From Polyangium spumosum (lineage in GTDB: Bacteria > Myxococcota_A > Polyangia > Polyangiales > Polyangiaceae): a stretch of DNA of 64,000 nt. Numbering within the stretch: position 1 is the first letter of the stretch; every line of letters begins with the position of its first letter. A program made the translations under genes and the position numbers. The notes under the pieces are model-generated. The model had not been told where the DNA came from. It did no database searches and worked only from the letters and a program-made list of their open reading frames with translations. Shown piece after piece: positions 1-9,668 of this stretch. The DNA lies in the NCBI RefSeq assembly GCF_009649845.1, contig NZ_WJIE01000003.1:558001-622000 (forward strand). Direction: 5' to 3'.

Positions 1-891
1 CGCCCACGACGAGCGACACGGCCGCGATCCCGACGAGCAGGAGCGACAGGACGCCGTAGATCTTGTCCTGCATCTGCTGGAACTCGGCCTGCGTGCGGAT
101 GAGGAAGTCGTCCTCTTCTCCCTCGCGGATGCGATGCCGCTGGCGGAGGATCTCCTCGGCTTGTTTCTTCGCGCGGTCGGTCGTCTCCGGGCTCGTGGCG
201 CTCATCATGATGGCGTCCGTCTCGCCCGGCCGCGTGAACCGCACGTGGGATCGCATCGTGCTGATCGGCATGACCACGACGTCGTCCTGGCTCCGACCGA
301 ACGGCGAAGGGCCCTTCTCTTCGAGCACGCCGAGCACGCGATAAGGATGCCGGCCGATGCGGATCCATCGACCCACGGGATCGGCCGAGCCGAAGATCTC
401 CTTCGCCGTCCCGGTGCCGATCACCACGACCTTCTCCGAGACGTTCTCGGACGACGTCGTCCACGGCTCGCCGCTCTGCAGCTTCCAGTTGCGCACCTGG
501 AGGTAGCCGAGGCGCGAGCCGATCACCTCGGCCTTCGCGTTTTGCCCTTCGTAGACGACCTGCGCCGACGCGCGCAGGAATGGCACAGCGGCCTTGATGC
601 TCGTCGACTCGCGCTCGAGCGCCTGGCAGTCGGACTCCGAGAGCTTCGACCCTCCCGCCGTGCGCGCGCCCGAGGCCCTCGCCGACTGCGGAAAGACGAT
701 CAGCGCGTTCGATCCGAGGTTCGTGATCTGCCCGTTGATCTTGGCGCGCGCGCCGTCGCCGAGCGCGGTCATCGTCACGACGGCCGCGATGCCGATGGTG
801 ATGCCGAGGATCGTCAACGCCGCGCGCAGCTTGTTGCGCAGGACCGCCCGCATGGCGATCGCGATCGCGGACAAGACACGCCAGATGCCGA

Positions 892-895
<4 letters not shown>
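1..895 (-). CDS. MacB/FtsX-type ABC transporter permease, C-terminus cut by window edge
   Basis: Inner-membrane permease subunit of a MacB-type (mechanotransmission) ABC system. The visible 298 residues start at a GTG whose GTGA overlaps the stop of the upstream permease, so translation is probably coupled. One hydrophobic helix lies at about residues 27-48, followed by a large periplasmic MacB-like domain. A second helix (YGVLSLLLVGIAAVSLVVG) runs into the window edge, so the last three helices of the FtsX fold would lie outside. It is clearly paralogous to the neighbouring permease at 892-2112: both have NLG(S/A)N followed by FPQS, and both have IRTQAEF before helix 2. It probably forms a heterodimer with that neighbour or is an alternative partner for the same ATPase; this is inference. 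Confidence 0.85.
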
Positions 896-2108
<1,213 letters not shown>

Positions 2109-2112
<4 letters not shown>

Positions 2113-2876
2113 GAGGCGGCCCCGTAATCTTCCTGCGCCGGCAGCTCCGCGAGCGCGCGCGCTGCGTCCGTCGGCTTCTCGTTGACGATGTCGCGCCGCA
2201 CCTTGCCGTCGCGCATCTCGACCACGCGCCCCGCGCAGTCGGCGATGTCGCGCTCGTGCGTGACCAGCACGATGGTGATGCCCTGCTCGCGGTTGAGCCG
2301 CTGCAGCAGATCGAGCACCTCGAAGCTCGTGCGTGTGTCGAGGTTACCGGTGGGCTCGTCGGCGAGCAGGAGCGGCGGCTGCGTCACGAGGGCGCGCGCG
2401 ATCGCGACGCGCTGCTGCTGACCGCCGGAGAGCTGGTTCGGCGTGTGGTGCAAGCGCGTGCCGAGTCCGACGGCGGAGAGCGACTCCACCGCGCGTTTCC
2501 TCCGCTCGGAGGCGCCGACGCCTCGGTACACGAGGGGCAGCTCGACGTTCTCCAGCGCGGTCGTGCGGGGCAGCAGGTTGAAGCCCTGGAACACGAAGCC
2601 GATGAGGTGGTTTCGCACGATGGCCCGCGCGTCGTTGCTCCGCGAGCCGACGTCGATCCCGTCGAGGATGTACTTCCCGCGCGTCGGTCGATCGAGGCAG
2701 CCGATGATGTTCATCATCGTGCTCTTGCCCGAGCCGCTCTGCCCGATGATCGCGACGAACTCGCCCTTCTCGATCGTCAGGCTCACGCCGCGCAGGGCGC
2801 GCACGACGACCGCCTCGGTGACGTAGTCCTTCTGGATGTCGTCGAACTCGATGATCGGCGGGGCGTCCTTCATCAC
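2109..2876 (-). CDS. ABC transporter ATP-binding protein, MacB/LolD family
   Basis: Cytoplasmic ATPase (255 residues) that powers the two downstream permeases. All ABC motifs are intact: Walker A GQSGSGKS (45-52), Q-loop VFQGFN (95-100), signature LSGGQQQR (149-156), Walker [13 protein letters not shown] (169-180) and the switch His in LVTHE (207). The wording of these motifs (GNLD after Walker B, RALRGVSL near the N-terminus) is characteristic of the MacB/LolD/FtsE group. It starts 9 bp after the adaptor gene and overlaps the first permease by 4 bp. Confidence 0.95.
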
Positions 2877-2885
2877 GTCCCTCGC

Positions 2886-4193
2886 CTAGAACGGCCTGCG
2901 ACCACGCGCGCCCTTGGTCGCCTCGTCGGTCTCTTCGGTGACGACCTTGAGGTCACCGATGTCCGTGCGCAGCGCCGTGTGGATGCCGTCCGTGATGCCG
3001 ATGTCGACCTCGCGCATCTCGATCTGCTCGGCGCCCGGCGTCTCGTTGGTGATCACGTAGATGCGCCCTTTTCCTGCGGGCAGCGGCGGGAGCGGATCCT
3101 GCGGGATCGGCTTGCCCTCCTTCGTCATCGGCGGCGCGGGCTTGAACCGAAGCGCCGCGTTCGGCAGGCGCTTGACGCCCTTCGCCTCGGCCGAGTGGAT
3201 CGTCGCCGTCGCCGTCATGCCGGGGCGCAGCTTGATGTCGGGGTTCTCGACCTCGATCACCGCGGCGTACGTCACGACGCCCGCCTGGTTCACGGGGCTG
3301 TATCGCACCTGGCTCACGAGCCCTTTGAACGACTCGCCCGGGAACGCGTCGACGCGGATGTCCGCGGTCATGCCCTCCTTCAGGCGCCCCACGTCCGCCT
3401 CGTCGATGTCCGCGAGGACGCGCATCTTGCGCAGGTCCTGGGCGATCACGAAGAGCGTCGGCGTCTGGAAGCTCGCGGCCACGGTCTGGCCGGGATCGAT
3501 CGCGCGGTTGATTACGACGCCCTCGATGGGCGAGAAGATCTTCGTGAACGCGAGGTTCGTGTTCGAGCGCCGCAGCGTGGCGTTGAGCTGCGCGACCTGC
3601 GCTTTGGCGGACGCCACCTCGGCGAGCGCCATGTCGTAGCTCCCTTGCGCGGAGTCGAGATCCGCCTGCGATCCCACGCCCTCCGCGAAGACCTTCCGCG
3701 CGCGATCGAGCCGCACCTTCGCCGTCTCGAGGTTCGCCTCGGCTCGCTTGACGCTCGCGCTCCCGGCCGCGACTTGCGCTGCGTTCGCGTCGATCTCCGC
3801 GCCGAGGAGCTGCGTATCGATCTCCGCCAGGAGATCACCGGCCTTCACGTGGCTGTTGAAGTCCACGTGGACCTTCGTGATGCGCCCGGAGACCTGCGCG
3901 CCGATCTGCACCTCGGTGACCGGCTTGACCTGCCCGGTCGACTGGATGGTCTCGAAGACGTCGCCCTGCGTGAGGGACGTGGTCACGTAACGCGCGGGCG
4001 GCGGCGGCTTGGTCTTCTGCATCCAGATCATCCCGCCCGCGACGAGGCCTGCGAGGACGATCAGGATGACGAGCCACCGGAGCCACTTTCCCCGGCCTTC
4101 CACGCGCGACAGCGCTTTTTGCAGGTCGGCTCGCTCGGCCGTGTTGTTCCGGGCCGGCCCGCCCGCGTCGAGGTGCACTCCCGGATTGGCCAT
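2886..4193 (-). CDS. Periplasmic adaptor (membrane fusion protein, HlyD/MacA type)
   Basis: Adaptor of 435 residues linking the inner-membrane ABC complex to an outer-membrane channel. A single membrane anchor lies at about residues 38-56 after a charged cytoplasmic N-terminus. It is followed by the first half of a lipoyl domain (VSGRITKVHVDFNSHVKAGD), an alpha-helical hairpin rich in Ala/Glu (about 125-220), the second lipoyl half (SPIEGVVINRAIDPGQTV), then beta-barrel and membrane-proximal domains. This is the MacA architecture. It is the first gene of the operon and lies 104 bp from the divergently transcribed slyD-like gene, so its promoter should be in that gap. No TolC-type outer-membrane gene is in the window. 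Confidence 0.92.
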   Translation of the reverse strand: MANPGVHLDAGGPARNNTAERADLQKALSRVEGRGKWLRWLVILIVLAGLVAGGMIWMQKTKPPPPARYVTTSLTQGDVFETIQSTGQVKPVTEVQIGAQVSGRITKVHVDFNSHVKAGDLLAEIDTQLLGAEIDANAAQVAAGSASVKRAEANLETAKVRLDRARKVFAEGVGSQADLDSAQGSYDMALAEVASAKAQVAQLNATLRRSNTNLAFTKIFSPIEGVVINRAIDPGQTVAASFQTPTLFVIAQDLRKMRVLADIDEADVGRLKEGMTADIRVDAFPGESFKGLVSQVRYSPVNQAGVVTYAAVIEVENPDIKLRPGMTATATIHSAEAKGVKRLPNAALRFKPAPPMTKEGKPIPQDPLPPLPAGKGRIYVITNETPGAEQIEMREVDIGITDGIHTALRTDIGDLKVVTEETDEATKGARGRRPF

Positions 4194-4297
4194 GACGGAA
4201 CCCGTGATAGCACGGTGGAGCCTCCGGGCGCGGCCGTGGCAAAGGACCTTTCGCGACGCTTGAAGGGGCGGCGCCTACGTGGCACACCCACGGGCCC

Positions 4298-4900
4298 ATG
4301 TCCCAGCCCGCCATTGGCCCCGACACGCGCGTCTCGCTCTCGTACGTCCTCTTCGACGAGGACGGGGATACGGTCGATCGCGCCACGGAAAGCGAGCCGC
4401 TCGAGTACGTCCACGGCTACGCGCAGATCCTCCCCGGGCTCGAGCGAGCGGTCGAGGGCATGCACGCGGGCGAGCGTCGTGAGGTCGTCGTCGAGCCCGA
4501 AGACGCCTTCGGCCAGCACGACGACGAGGGCGTCTTCGAGGTCGACAAGGCCGATTTCCCCGACAGCGAGCACGTGACGCCGGGCGACGAGTTCATCGCG
4601 CAGGCCCCCGACGGCGAATCCATCGCGATGCGCGTGGTCGAGGTCCTCCCCGACGCGTTCGTCGTGGATACGAACCACCCGCTCGCGGGCCAGAAGATCC
4701 GCTTCGAGGTCGTCGTGCACGACGTGCGCGCGGCGAGCGAAGAGGAGATCGCGGAGGCGCAGGCCGAGCTCGAGGAGCGCGCCCTCGGCGACGGTGGTGG
4801 CGGCTGCTGCGACCACGATCACGACCATGATCACGACCATGATCATGGCCACGCGCCCGAGGGCGGCGGACATCTCGTCCAGCTCTCGCGCAAGCGCTGA
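4298..4900 (+). CDS. slyD: SlyD-type FKBP peptidyl-prolyl isomerase with His-rich metal-binding tail
   Basis: Cytoplasmic prolyl isomerase and chaperone of 200 residues. The FKBP core has the SlyD layout: an N-terminal strand (VSLSYVLFDEDGD), the hallmark LPGLERAVEGMHAGE, an inserted chaperone flap at about 75-125, and the closing strand (RFEVVVHDVRAA). The C-terminus ends in a Cys-Cys pair followed by six Asp-His repeats and GHAP, a tail which in E. coli SlyD binds nickel and other metals for hydrogenase maturation. No hydrogenase or nickel genes are nearby, so a general chaperone or metal-buffer role is more likely here. The His tail is encoded by a short tandem DNA repeat (alternating gaccat and gatcac, about 4811-4850). 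Confidence 0.9.
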   Translation: MSQPAIGPDTRVSLSYVLFDEDGDTVDRATESEPLEYVHGYAQILPGLERAVEGMHAGERREVVVEPEDAFGQHDDEGVFEVDKADFPDSEHVTPGDEFIAQAPDGESIAMRVVEVLPDAFVVDTNHPLAGQKIRFEVVVHDVRAASEEEIAEAQAELEERALGDGGGGCCDHDHDHDHDHDHGHAPEGGGHLVQLSRKR

Positions 4901-4954
4901 AGCCTACTGCACCCGGGGGGGAGCAAGTCCGACCAAGGGAGACACGACGAACCG

Positions 4955-5383
4955 ATGAAAGCAGCTACGGATCAGGGATACTTTGCCGCGCTTGCCTATG
5001 ATCTCCGGGTGCGCGAGCGCCTCCTCGCCGCGGGCGTGATCACCCAGGCGGACCTCGACCGTTACCTCGGCGAGCTCCCCGAGCTCGAGACCGAGGCCGA
5101 GGGGCTCGGCATCGCGCAGCCCGCGCTCGTCTCTGCGTCTGCCGCGCAGGCCCCGGCGCAGGCTCCGGCGGCTGCGCCCGTCGCGACGATGCCCGTCGCG
5201 ACGATGCCCGTCGCGACGATGCCCGCGGTCACGGCTGCCCCGGCCCAGAGCAGCGAGACGATCGCGGACGTGGACGCGGATGACGACGATGATGTCGACG
5301 ACGTAGCCGACGCAGCCGACGTAGCCGACGCAGCCGACGTAGCCGACGTAGCCGACGTAGCCAACGAGGCAGGCGAGGCGTGA
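4955..5383 (+). CDS. Hypothetical protein with two low-complexity repeat tracts
   Basis: Unknown 142-residue protein, first gene of a coupled three-gene operon with DUF1844 and an HtrA-like protease. Residues 1-45 look like a small helical domain (YFAALAYDLRVRERLLAAGV, then ITQADLDRYLGELPE). The remainder is disordered: an Ala/Pro segment containing VATMP three times, then an acidic tail of Asp-Val-Ala-Asp-Ala-Ala repeats. Both tracts are perfect or near-perfect tandem repeats at DNA level, so length may vary between strains. There is no signal peptide. The stop overlaps the GTG of the next gene. Confidence 0.7.
   Translation: MKAATDQGYFAALAYDLRVRERLLAAGVITQADLDRYLGELPELETEAEGLGIAQPALVSASAAQAPAQAPAAAPVATMPVATMPVATMPAVTAAPAQSSETIADVDADDDDDVDDVADAADVADAADVADVADVANEAGEA
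5177..5224 (+). repeat. Tandem repeat, 15-bp unit, three copies
   Basis: CCCGTCGCGACGATG occurs three times without mismatch, followed by a partial CCC. It encodes the VATMP repeats of the small protein at 4955-5383. Confidence 0.9.
5303..5365 (+). repeat. Tandem repeat, 9-bp unit, seven copies
   Basis: Seven consecutive copies of GTAGCCGAC or GCAGCCGAC (last copy GTAGCCAAC) encode the acidic Val/Ala-Ala-Asp tail of the protein at 4955-5383. The unit is in frame, so copy-number change would alter tail length without a frameshift. Confidence 0.9.
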
Positions 5384-5670
5384 GCGGCCAGGGCGATCGC
5401 GACGCGCCGGCAGCGGGGCAGCTCCCGAAGCTCGACTTCTCGATCTTCGTGATGTCCATCATCGGCTCGGCGCACGTCCATCTCGGCGATATGCCCGGCC
5501 CGGATGGGCACTCGGAGCGCAACCTCGACCTCGCCCAGCAGGACATCGATCTGCTCACGCTTCTCGAGGAGAAGACGAAGGGCAACCTCACGGGCGACGA
5601 GGAGCGGCTCCTCACGCAGGCGCTCGACGAGTTGCGCGAGCGCCTCGCGGAGGTATCCAAAGAAACGTGA
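5380..5670 (+). CDS. DUF1844 family protein
   Basis: Small protein of 96 residues that matches the DUF1844 family in its whole core: LDFSIFVMSIIGSAHVHLGD, then DLAQQDIDLLTLLEEKTKGN and TGDEERLLTQALDELR. The family is widespread in Deltaproteobacteria and related phyla and has no established function. The N-terminus is short and charged with no signal peptide. The GTG start overlaps the upstream stop, and its own stop overlaps the GTG of the htrA-like gene, so the three products are probably made together. Confidence 0.85.
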   Translation: MSGQGDRDAPAAGQLPKLDFSIFVMSIIGSAHVHLGDMPGPDGHSERNLDLAQQDIDLLTLLEEKTKGNLTGDEERLLTQALDELRERLAEVSKET

Positions 5671-6860
5671 GCTCACCTCGCCCGCCGCTCCTGCTCCTCG
5701 TCTTGATCTCGTGGCTCCTCGTGGCTGCGTCGGCGTGTGGCAAGGGCGGCGGCTCGTCGGGCAACGCGTCCGGGGCGGGCGAGCCTGGGGCTTCGCTCCC
5801 GCCCGGCGCGATCCCTCTTCCGAGCAGCGCGGCGCCGATGGCTCCTCCCTCTGCGCACGCGCGGACGGCGCCCGCCGCGCCGGCGATCGTGACCCAGGAA
5901 GGCACGCCGATCTCCTTCGCGCCCCTCGCGAAGAAGGCGGATCCGGCGGTGGCGACGGTCAAGGCGCGCGTCGAGAAGGAGACCGCTTCGGGCCGCCGTC
6001 GTGCCGTCTCCGAGGGCCTCGGGACGGCGTTCGTCTACGACCCCGAGGGGTTCATGCTGACGAACAACCACGTCATCGAGGATGCGACGGACATCGTCGT
6101 TGGCTTCGTCGATGGCCGTGAGATGCGCGCGACGGTCGTGGGGCGCGACAAGCACACGGACATCGCGGTCCTGCGCGTCGACGAACGAGGCCTGCCCTCG
6201 CTTTCGCTGGGCGACTCGGACGTGATCGACGTGGGTGACTGGGTCGTCGCGATCGGCAACCCGTTTGGCCTCTCGCACACCGTCTCGGCGGGGATCCTCT
6301 CGGCGAAGGGCCGCACGCGTGACGACGTGAAGGGCCTCGATCCCAGCGGTTATTTCAACTTCCTCCAGACCGACGCCAGCATCAACCCCGGCAACTCGGG
6401 CGGCCCGCTGCTCGACATGCGTGGCGAGGTCGTGGGCATCAACGCGGCCGTCCGCGCGAACGCCAACAACATCGGCTTCGCGATCCCGATCAACATGGTC
6501 AAGCAGCTCTTGCCCACGTTGCTCCGGGACGGGAAGATCCGGCGCAGCGCGCTCGGGGTCTTCGTCGACGCGCTGAACCCGATCGAGGCGAGCCGCTTGC
6601 GGCGGCCGGATCGCAAGGGCGCGTGGGTGCAGCGGGTGATCGCGGGTGGGCCGGCCGATCGTGCTGGGCTCTCGCCTGACGACGTCATCGTCTCCTTCGA
6701 CGGCAAGCCCGTCTCGGATCCGAACGAGCTCCGGTGGCTCGCGAGCATCGCGGGCGTCAACAAGACGGTGACCTTGCGGATCGCGCGGCTCGAGCGGGTC
6801 TTCGACGTCCGCGTGACGCTTGGCGAGCTCGAGCCGATTGACGACCGTGAGGAGCCTTGA
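5667..6860 (+). CDS. HtrA/DegS-like serine protease, trypsin domain plus one PDZ, predicted lipoprotein
   Basis: Envelope quality-control protease of 397 residues. The N-terminus is a lipoprotein-type signal (hydrophobic 8-20, lipobox ASAC with Cys24), then a disordered Ala/Pro/Ser linker to about residue 70. The trypsin-like domain carries the complete triad: His135 (TNNHVIED), Asp165 (HTDIAVL) and Ser244 (INPGNSGGPL). A single PDZ domain follows (about 300-385, with VQRVIAGGPADRAGL). One PDZ resembles DegS more than DegP. DegS starts sigma-E release by cutting an anti-sigma factor, and an ECF sigma/anti-sigma pair starts 42 bp downstream; a functional link is attractive but unproven. Confidence 0.92.
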   Translation: MSSPRPPLLLLVLISWLLVAASACGKGGGSSGNASGAGEPGASLPPGAIPLPSSAAPMAPPSAHARTAPAAPAIVTQEGTPISFAPLAKKADPAVATVKARVEKETASGRRRAVSEGLGTAFVYDPEGFMLTNNHVIEDATDIVVGFVDGREMRATVVGRDKHTDIAVLRVDERGLPSLSLGDSDVIDVGDWVVAIGNPFGLSHTVSAGILSAKGRTRDDVKGLDPSGYFNFLQTDASINPGNSGGPLLDMRGEVVGINAAVRANANNIGFAIPINMVKQLLPTLLRDGKIRRSALGVFVDALNPIEASRLRRPDRKGAWVQRVIAGGPADRAGLSPDDVIVSFDGKPVSDPNELRWLASIAGVNKTVTLRIARLERVFDVRVTLGELEPIDDREEP

Positions 6861-6864
6861 CCTT

Positions 6865-6880
6865 TCGGCCGGAAGGCCGA
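6865..6880. repeat. Inverted repeat between htrA-like gene and sigma factor gene
   Basis: TCGGCC and GGCCGA are perfect 6-bp arms around a GGAA loop, 4 bp after the protease stop. No T-run follows, so it is a weak terminator at best. It could also be a binding site in the sigma factor promoter region. Confidence 0.4.
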
Positions 6881-6902
6881 TCGCCTAGAGTACCTCATCG
6901 AC

Positions 6903-7739
6903 GTGCCCCCGATTCCCATGCCCCCGGACGAGTCCCTCCGGCCCGAGCCGGCCGACCCGACGGACGACCAGCCTGAAGGTGCCCTGGGGCTGCCGGACGA
7001 GCTTCCCGACGCCCCGGCGCCGCCCGAAGCCGCGATCGGCCGTATCGGCCGCGTGAATAGGCCTTCGCAGGAGGCGTCCAACAAAGAGGCCCGAAGGCGG
7101 GAGGCAGAGGAAGATCGTGAGCTCATCCTTCGGGCACAGAAGGGGGACCAGGCGGCGTTCAGGCGGCTCGTCGAGCGCCACCAGCGCCGGGCCTTCGCGA
7201 TCGCGATGGGCCTCGTCCGCGACGAGAACGACGCACGCGAGCTGGTGCAGGACGCTTTTTTGCGGGTGTACCGCAACCTCGGCACCTTCCAGGGTGGGTC
7301 GTCCTTTTTCACCTGGCTCTACCGGATCGTCACGAACCTCGCGATCGACCTCATGCGCAAGCCTGGGCGCCGGGACGCCGAGCTCGTCGACGGGCAAGCC
7401 GCTTCGGAGGAACCGACGGAGTTCCCGCTGGTGTCGCGCATCGATGGGGCCGACCCGATCGACGTCATGCGTCGCCGGGAGATCGCGGGTCGCATACAGG
7501 CCGCCCTCGACGCCCTGCCCCCCTACCACCGAGGCGTGATCCTGATGCGTGAGGTCGATGGCATGTCGTACGAAGAAATGGCCGTGGCCATGGGCGTTTC
7601 GAAGGGAACGATCATGAGCCGGCTGTTCCACGCCCGGCAGAAGCTCCAGCGCGCGCTCGCGGATTGTTACGCAGAGGAAGGGCGTTCGCGGGGCGGCAAC
7701 ACAGACGGCATCGCAGCCGAGCCGGAGGAGGCGCCGTGA
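6903..7739 (+). CDS. ECF-type RNA polymerase sigma factor (RpoE-like)
   Basis: Sigma-70 family factor with region 2 at about residues 75-155 (GDQAAFRRLVERHQRRAFAI, then NDARELVQDAFLRVYRNL and FFTWLYRIVTNLAIDLMRK) and region 4 at about 205-265, including the helix-turn-helix MSYEEMAVAMGVSKGTIMSR. Domains 1 and 3 are absent, which defines the ECF group. A 70-residue Pro/Asp/Glu-rich extension precedes region 2; part of it would disappear if translation began at an internal codon. The gene overlaps the anti-sigma gene (GTGA), the usual arrangement for a sigma factor controlled by its co-transcribed partner. Confidence 0.93.
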   Translation: MPPIPMPPDESLRPEPADPTDDQPEGALGLPDELPDAPAPPEAAIGRIGRVNRPSQEASNKEARRREAEEDRELILRAQKGDQAAFRRLVERHQRRAFAIAMGLVRDENDARELVQDAFLRVYRNLGTFQGGSSFFTWLYRIVTNLAIDLMRKPGRRDAELVDGQAASEEPTEFPLVSRIDGADPIDVMRRREIAGRIQAALDALPPYHRGVILMREVDGMSYEEMAVAMGVSKGTIMSRLFHARQKLQRALADCYAEEGRSRGGNTDGIAAEPEEAP

Positions 7740-8485
7740 GCACGAAGATGATGAACGGAGAAGCCCACGAGACGCGCACGAAGCGGCCGCCGACGGACCT
7801 CGAGCTGATGATGTACGTCGACGGTGAGCTCGAAGGCGAGCGCCTGCGCGAGGTTCGTCAGGCCGTCTCGCGCGACGGCGTGCTGCGAAGCAAGGTCGCC
7901 GCGCTCTCGCTCGCAGGCTCGATCGTCCGGGAGAACGCGGAGAGCGCCGCGACGATCGATCTGACGGACGGGATCATGGCCCGGATCGCGGCCGACGAGA
8001 GCACGACGCGCGACGCGAGGGACGCCGCGCCCGCGTCGGGCGAGGACGCCTCGGAGCGCAAGGACGCCGAGGTGAAGCCGCTGCTTCGGCCGGGCCTCGG
8101 CAAGGTCGCGGCGAAGTCGGGCCCGTCGAACGACAATTCCCGCGGGATCTTCGCGCTCGCGGCCGTCGCGGTCGCGGCGGCGGCGGGGCTCATGATCTGG
8201 GGGCGGATGGACGTCGCGACGCCTGGGCCGCAAGGCGCGCCCGTGGCCGTGGTCACGACGCCCGCGGAAGCGCCTGCGGCCCCTGCCCCGACGCCGACGG
8301 AGGCGCCTCGCGCAGCCGATACGGATGTGCAGGACGGCGACGACGAGGTAGGCGTGGCCGTGGCGGCCGTCGACTTCGGTACCAGAATCGGCACGATCTT
8401 TTACGTACCCGCGGAGGCTGCCACGTCGAACCACACCACCACCGTCGTGTGGCTGGCCGACGATTCCGCTGGAGGAGAACAATGA
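7736..8485 (+). CDS. Membrane anti-sigma factor
   Basis: Predicted partner and inhibitor of the ECF factor, 249 residues. The GTG at 7736 is chosen because it overlaps the sigma factor stop and gives the expected N-terminus. The N-terminal anti-sigma domain (about residues 17-85) starts with DLELMMYVDGELEG, the helix typical of RskA/RseA-like domains. The zinc-binding His-x3-Cys-x2-Cys motif of ZAS anti-sigma factors is absent. One membrane helix (ALAAVAVAAAAGLMIWGR, about 140-157) is followed by an Ala/Pro-rich periplasmic part. It overlaps the next gene (ATGA). Confidence 0.85.
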   Translation: MSTKMMNGEAHETRTKRPPTDLELMMYVDGELEGERLREVRQAVSRDGVLRSKVAALSLAGSIVRENAESAATIDLTDGIMARIAADESTTRDARDAAPASGEDASERKDAEVKPLLRPGLGKVAAKSGPSNDNSRGIFALAAVAVAAAAGLMIWGRMDVATPGPQGAPVAVVTTPAEAPAAPAPTPTEAPRAADTDVQDGDDEVGVAVAAVDFGTRIGTIFYVPAEAATSNHTTTVVWLADDSAGGEQ

Positions 8486-8988
8486 GGCTCCCGCTGTTTG
8501 CTTTGCTCGTGGCCGCTTTTGGGCTCTCGCTCGGGCATGGCCCCTCCGTGGCGCATGCGCAGGGCGCCGCCGCTGCCCAGGCCGACGCGTCCGTTTCGAT
8601 GGAGATCGTGGTCCTCCACGGCACGAACGACGGCACGGGGATCGACCCCAAGATCGGCAAGATGCCCGAGCTCGCGAAGCCGCCGTTCTCCTCGTACAAC
8701 AGCTACAAACTGCTCGATCGCTCGAAGCAGACCTCGTCGAAGGCGAGCCCCTCCACGCTGAAGCTGCCGAACGACAGGGTGCTCAAGGTCTCGCTGAAGG
8801 ACGTCGTTCAGCCGAGCAAAAAGGGCGAGTCGAAGCGGTACGTCATCAGCGCGAGCATCCAGAAGCCGGGCGGCAGCGACTTCCTCCCGCTGCTCGAGGT
8901 CAACGCCAAGGCCGGCGAGACCTTCTTCGTCGCCGGACAGAACCACAAAGGCGGCGTCCTCGTCATCGGAATCAAGGTCAATCCCTGA
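8482..8988 (+). CDS. Secreted protein of unknown function, third gene of sigma/anti-sigma operon
   Basis: The 168-residue product begins with a clear Sec signal peptide (MRLPLFALLVAAFGLSLG, cleavage near AHAQG). The ATG at 8482 overlaps the anti-sigma stop and follows a GGAGGAG ribosome-binding site. The mature part reads as a small beta-rich domain (DASVSMEIVVLHGTNDG at its start, FFVAGQNHKGGVLVIGIKV at its end). I recognise no family. Its coupling to an envelope-stress regulator suggests it is an envelope sensor or a member of the regulon. Confidence 0.75.
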   Translation: MRLPLFALLVAAFGLSLGHGPSVAHAQGAAAAQADASVSMEIVVLHGTNDGTGIDPKIGKMPELAKPPFSSYNSYKLLDRSKQTSSKASPSTLKLPNDRVLKVSLKDVVQPSKKGESKRYVISASIQKPGGSDFLPLLEVNAKAGETFFVAGQNHKGGVLVIGIKVNP

Positions 8989-9016
8989 GCCGGATCCCTC
9001 GGTATAGTTAGGGCGG

Positions 9017-9661
9017 ATGGTCCCCCGCTCGTCTCTCTTCGCCCCCCTCCTCGTCTCTGGAAGCCTCCTGCTCGCTGCCTGCGGCGGAAGCGCTCCTCCT
9101 CCGAACATGCCGATCTACGCGCCCGGGACGGTGCTCTACCGGCTCCCGGTCGTCGGCAAGTGGCGCGTCTATCGCACGCACTACGGCGCGAACAACGATC
9201 AGGCCTACGCGCTCGATCTCGTGATCGACGACGACATGCCGCGATCGAAGCGCAACGAGGACCACCCCTCGTACAACCAGCCCATCGTGGCCGACGCGCC
9301 GGGCGTGGTGATCATCGCGGTGGACGGCGTCCCCGACAACGTCCCGGGGCGCGCGAACAAGTACGACATGCACGGCAACTTCGTCGTGCTCGATCATCAG
9401 AACGGCGAGTACTCGCTCTTCGCGCACCTCATCCCGGGCACCGTGCGCGTGCGCAAAGGCCAGTTTGTCCCGGCAGGCACCGAGCTCGGTCGATGCGGCA
9501 ACTCGGGGCACTCGTTCGCGCCGCACCTGCACTGGCAGGTCATGACGGACGCGGACGCGAGCTCCGCGCGCGGCGTCGCGCCCCGCTACGTGCCCTACGA
9601 GCGCAACGGCGCGATGTCGGTCGATCTGCCGCAGAAGGGCGATCGCCTGATCGCGAAGTAA
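9017..9661 (+). CDS. M23-family (LytM-like) lipoprotein, incomplete zinc site
   Basis: Lipoprotein of 214 residues (signal ending LLLAACGGS). The fold follows the M23 peptidase pattern: a strand with YALDLVIDD, DHQNGEYSLFAHL, PAGTELGRCGNSGHS and the terminal zinc motif HLHWQV. In active M23 enzymes the first zinc ligands are His and Asp in HxxxD. Here the equivalent stretch reads AYALD, with the Asp kept and the His replaced by Ala, so catalysis may be altered or absent. Non-enzymatic LytM proteins act as amidase activators or wall-binding factors. It may be monocistronic: it starts 28 bp after the sigma operon and converges with a kinase gene. Confidence 0.8.
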   Translation: MVPRSSLFAPLLVSGSLLLAACGGSAPPPNMPIYAPGTVLYRLPVVGKWRVYRTHYGANNDQAYALDLVIDDDMPRSKRNEDHPSYNQPIVADAPGVVIIAVDGVPDNVPGRANKYDMHGNFVVLDHQNGEYSLFAHLIPGTVRVRKGQFVPAGTELGRCGNSGHSFAPHLHWQVMTDADASSARGVAPRYVPYERNGAMSVDLPQKGDRLIAK

Positions 9662-9668
9662 CGCGCCG

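Noticed and set aside
2256-4577. A 773-codon open frame on the plus strand opposite the ABC transporter operon
   Set aside because: It is antisense to genes with intact catalytic motifs, is rich in Arg/Asp/His with no recognisable domain, and reflects the lack of stop codons in high-GC DNA.
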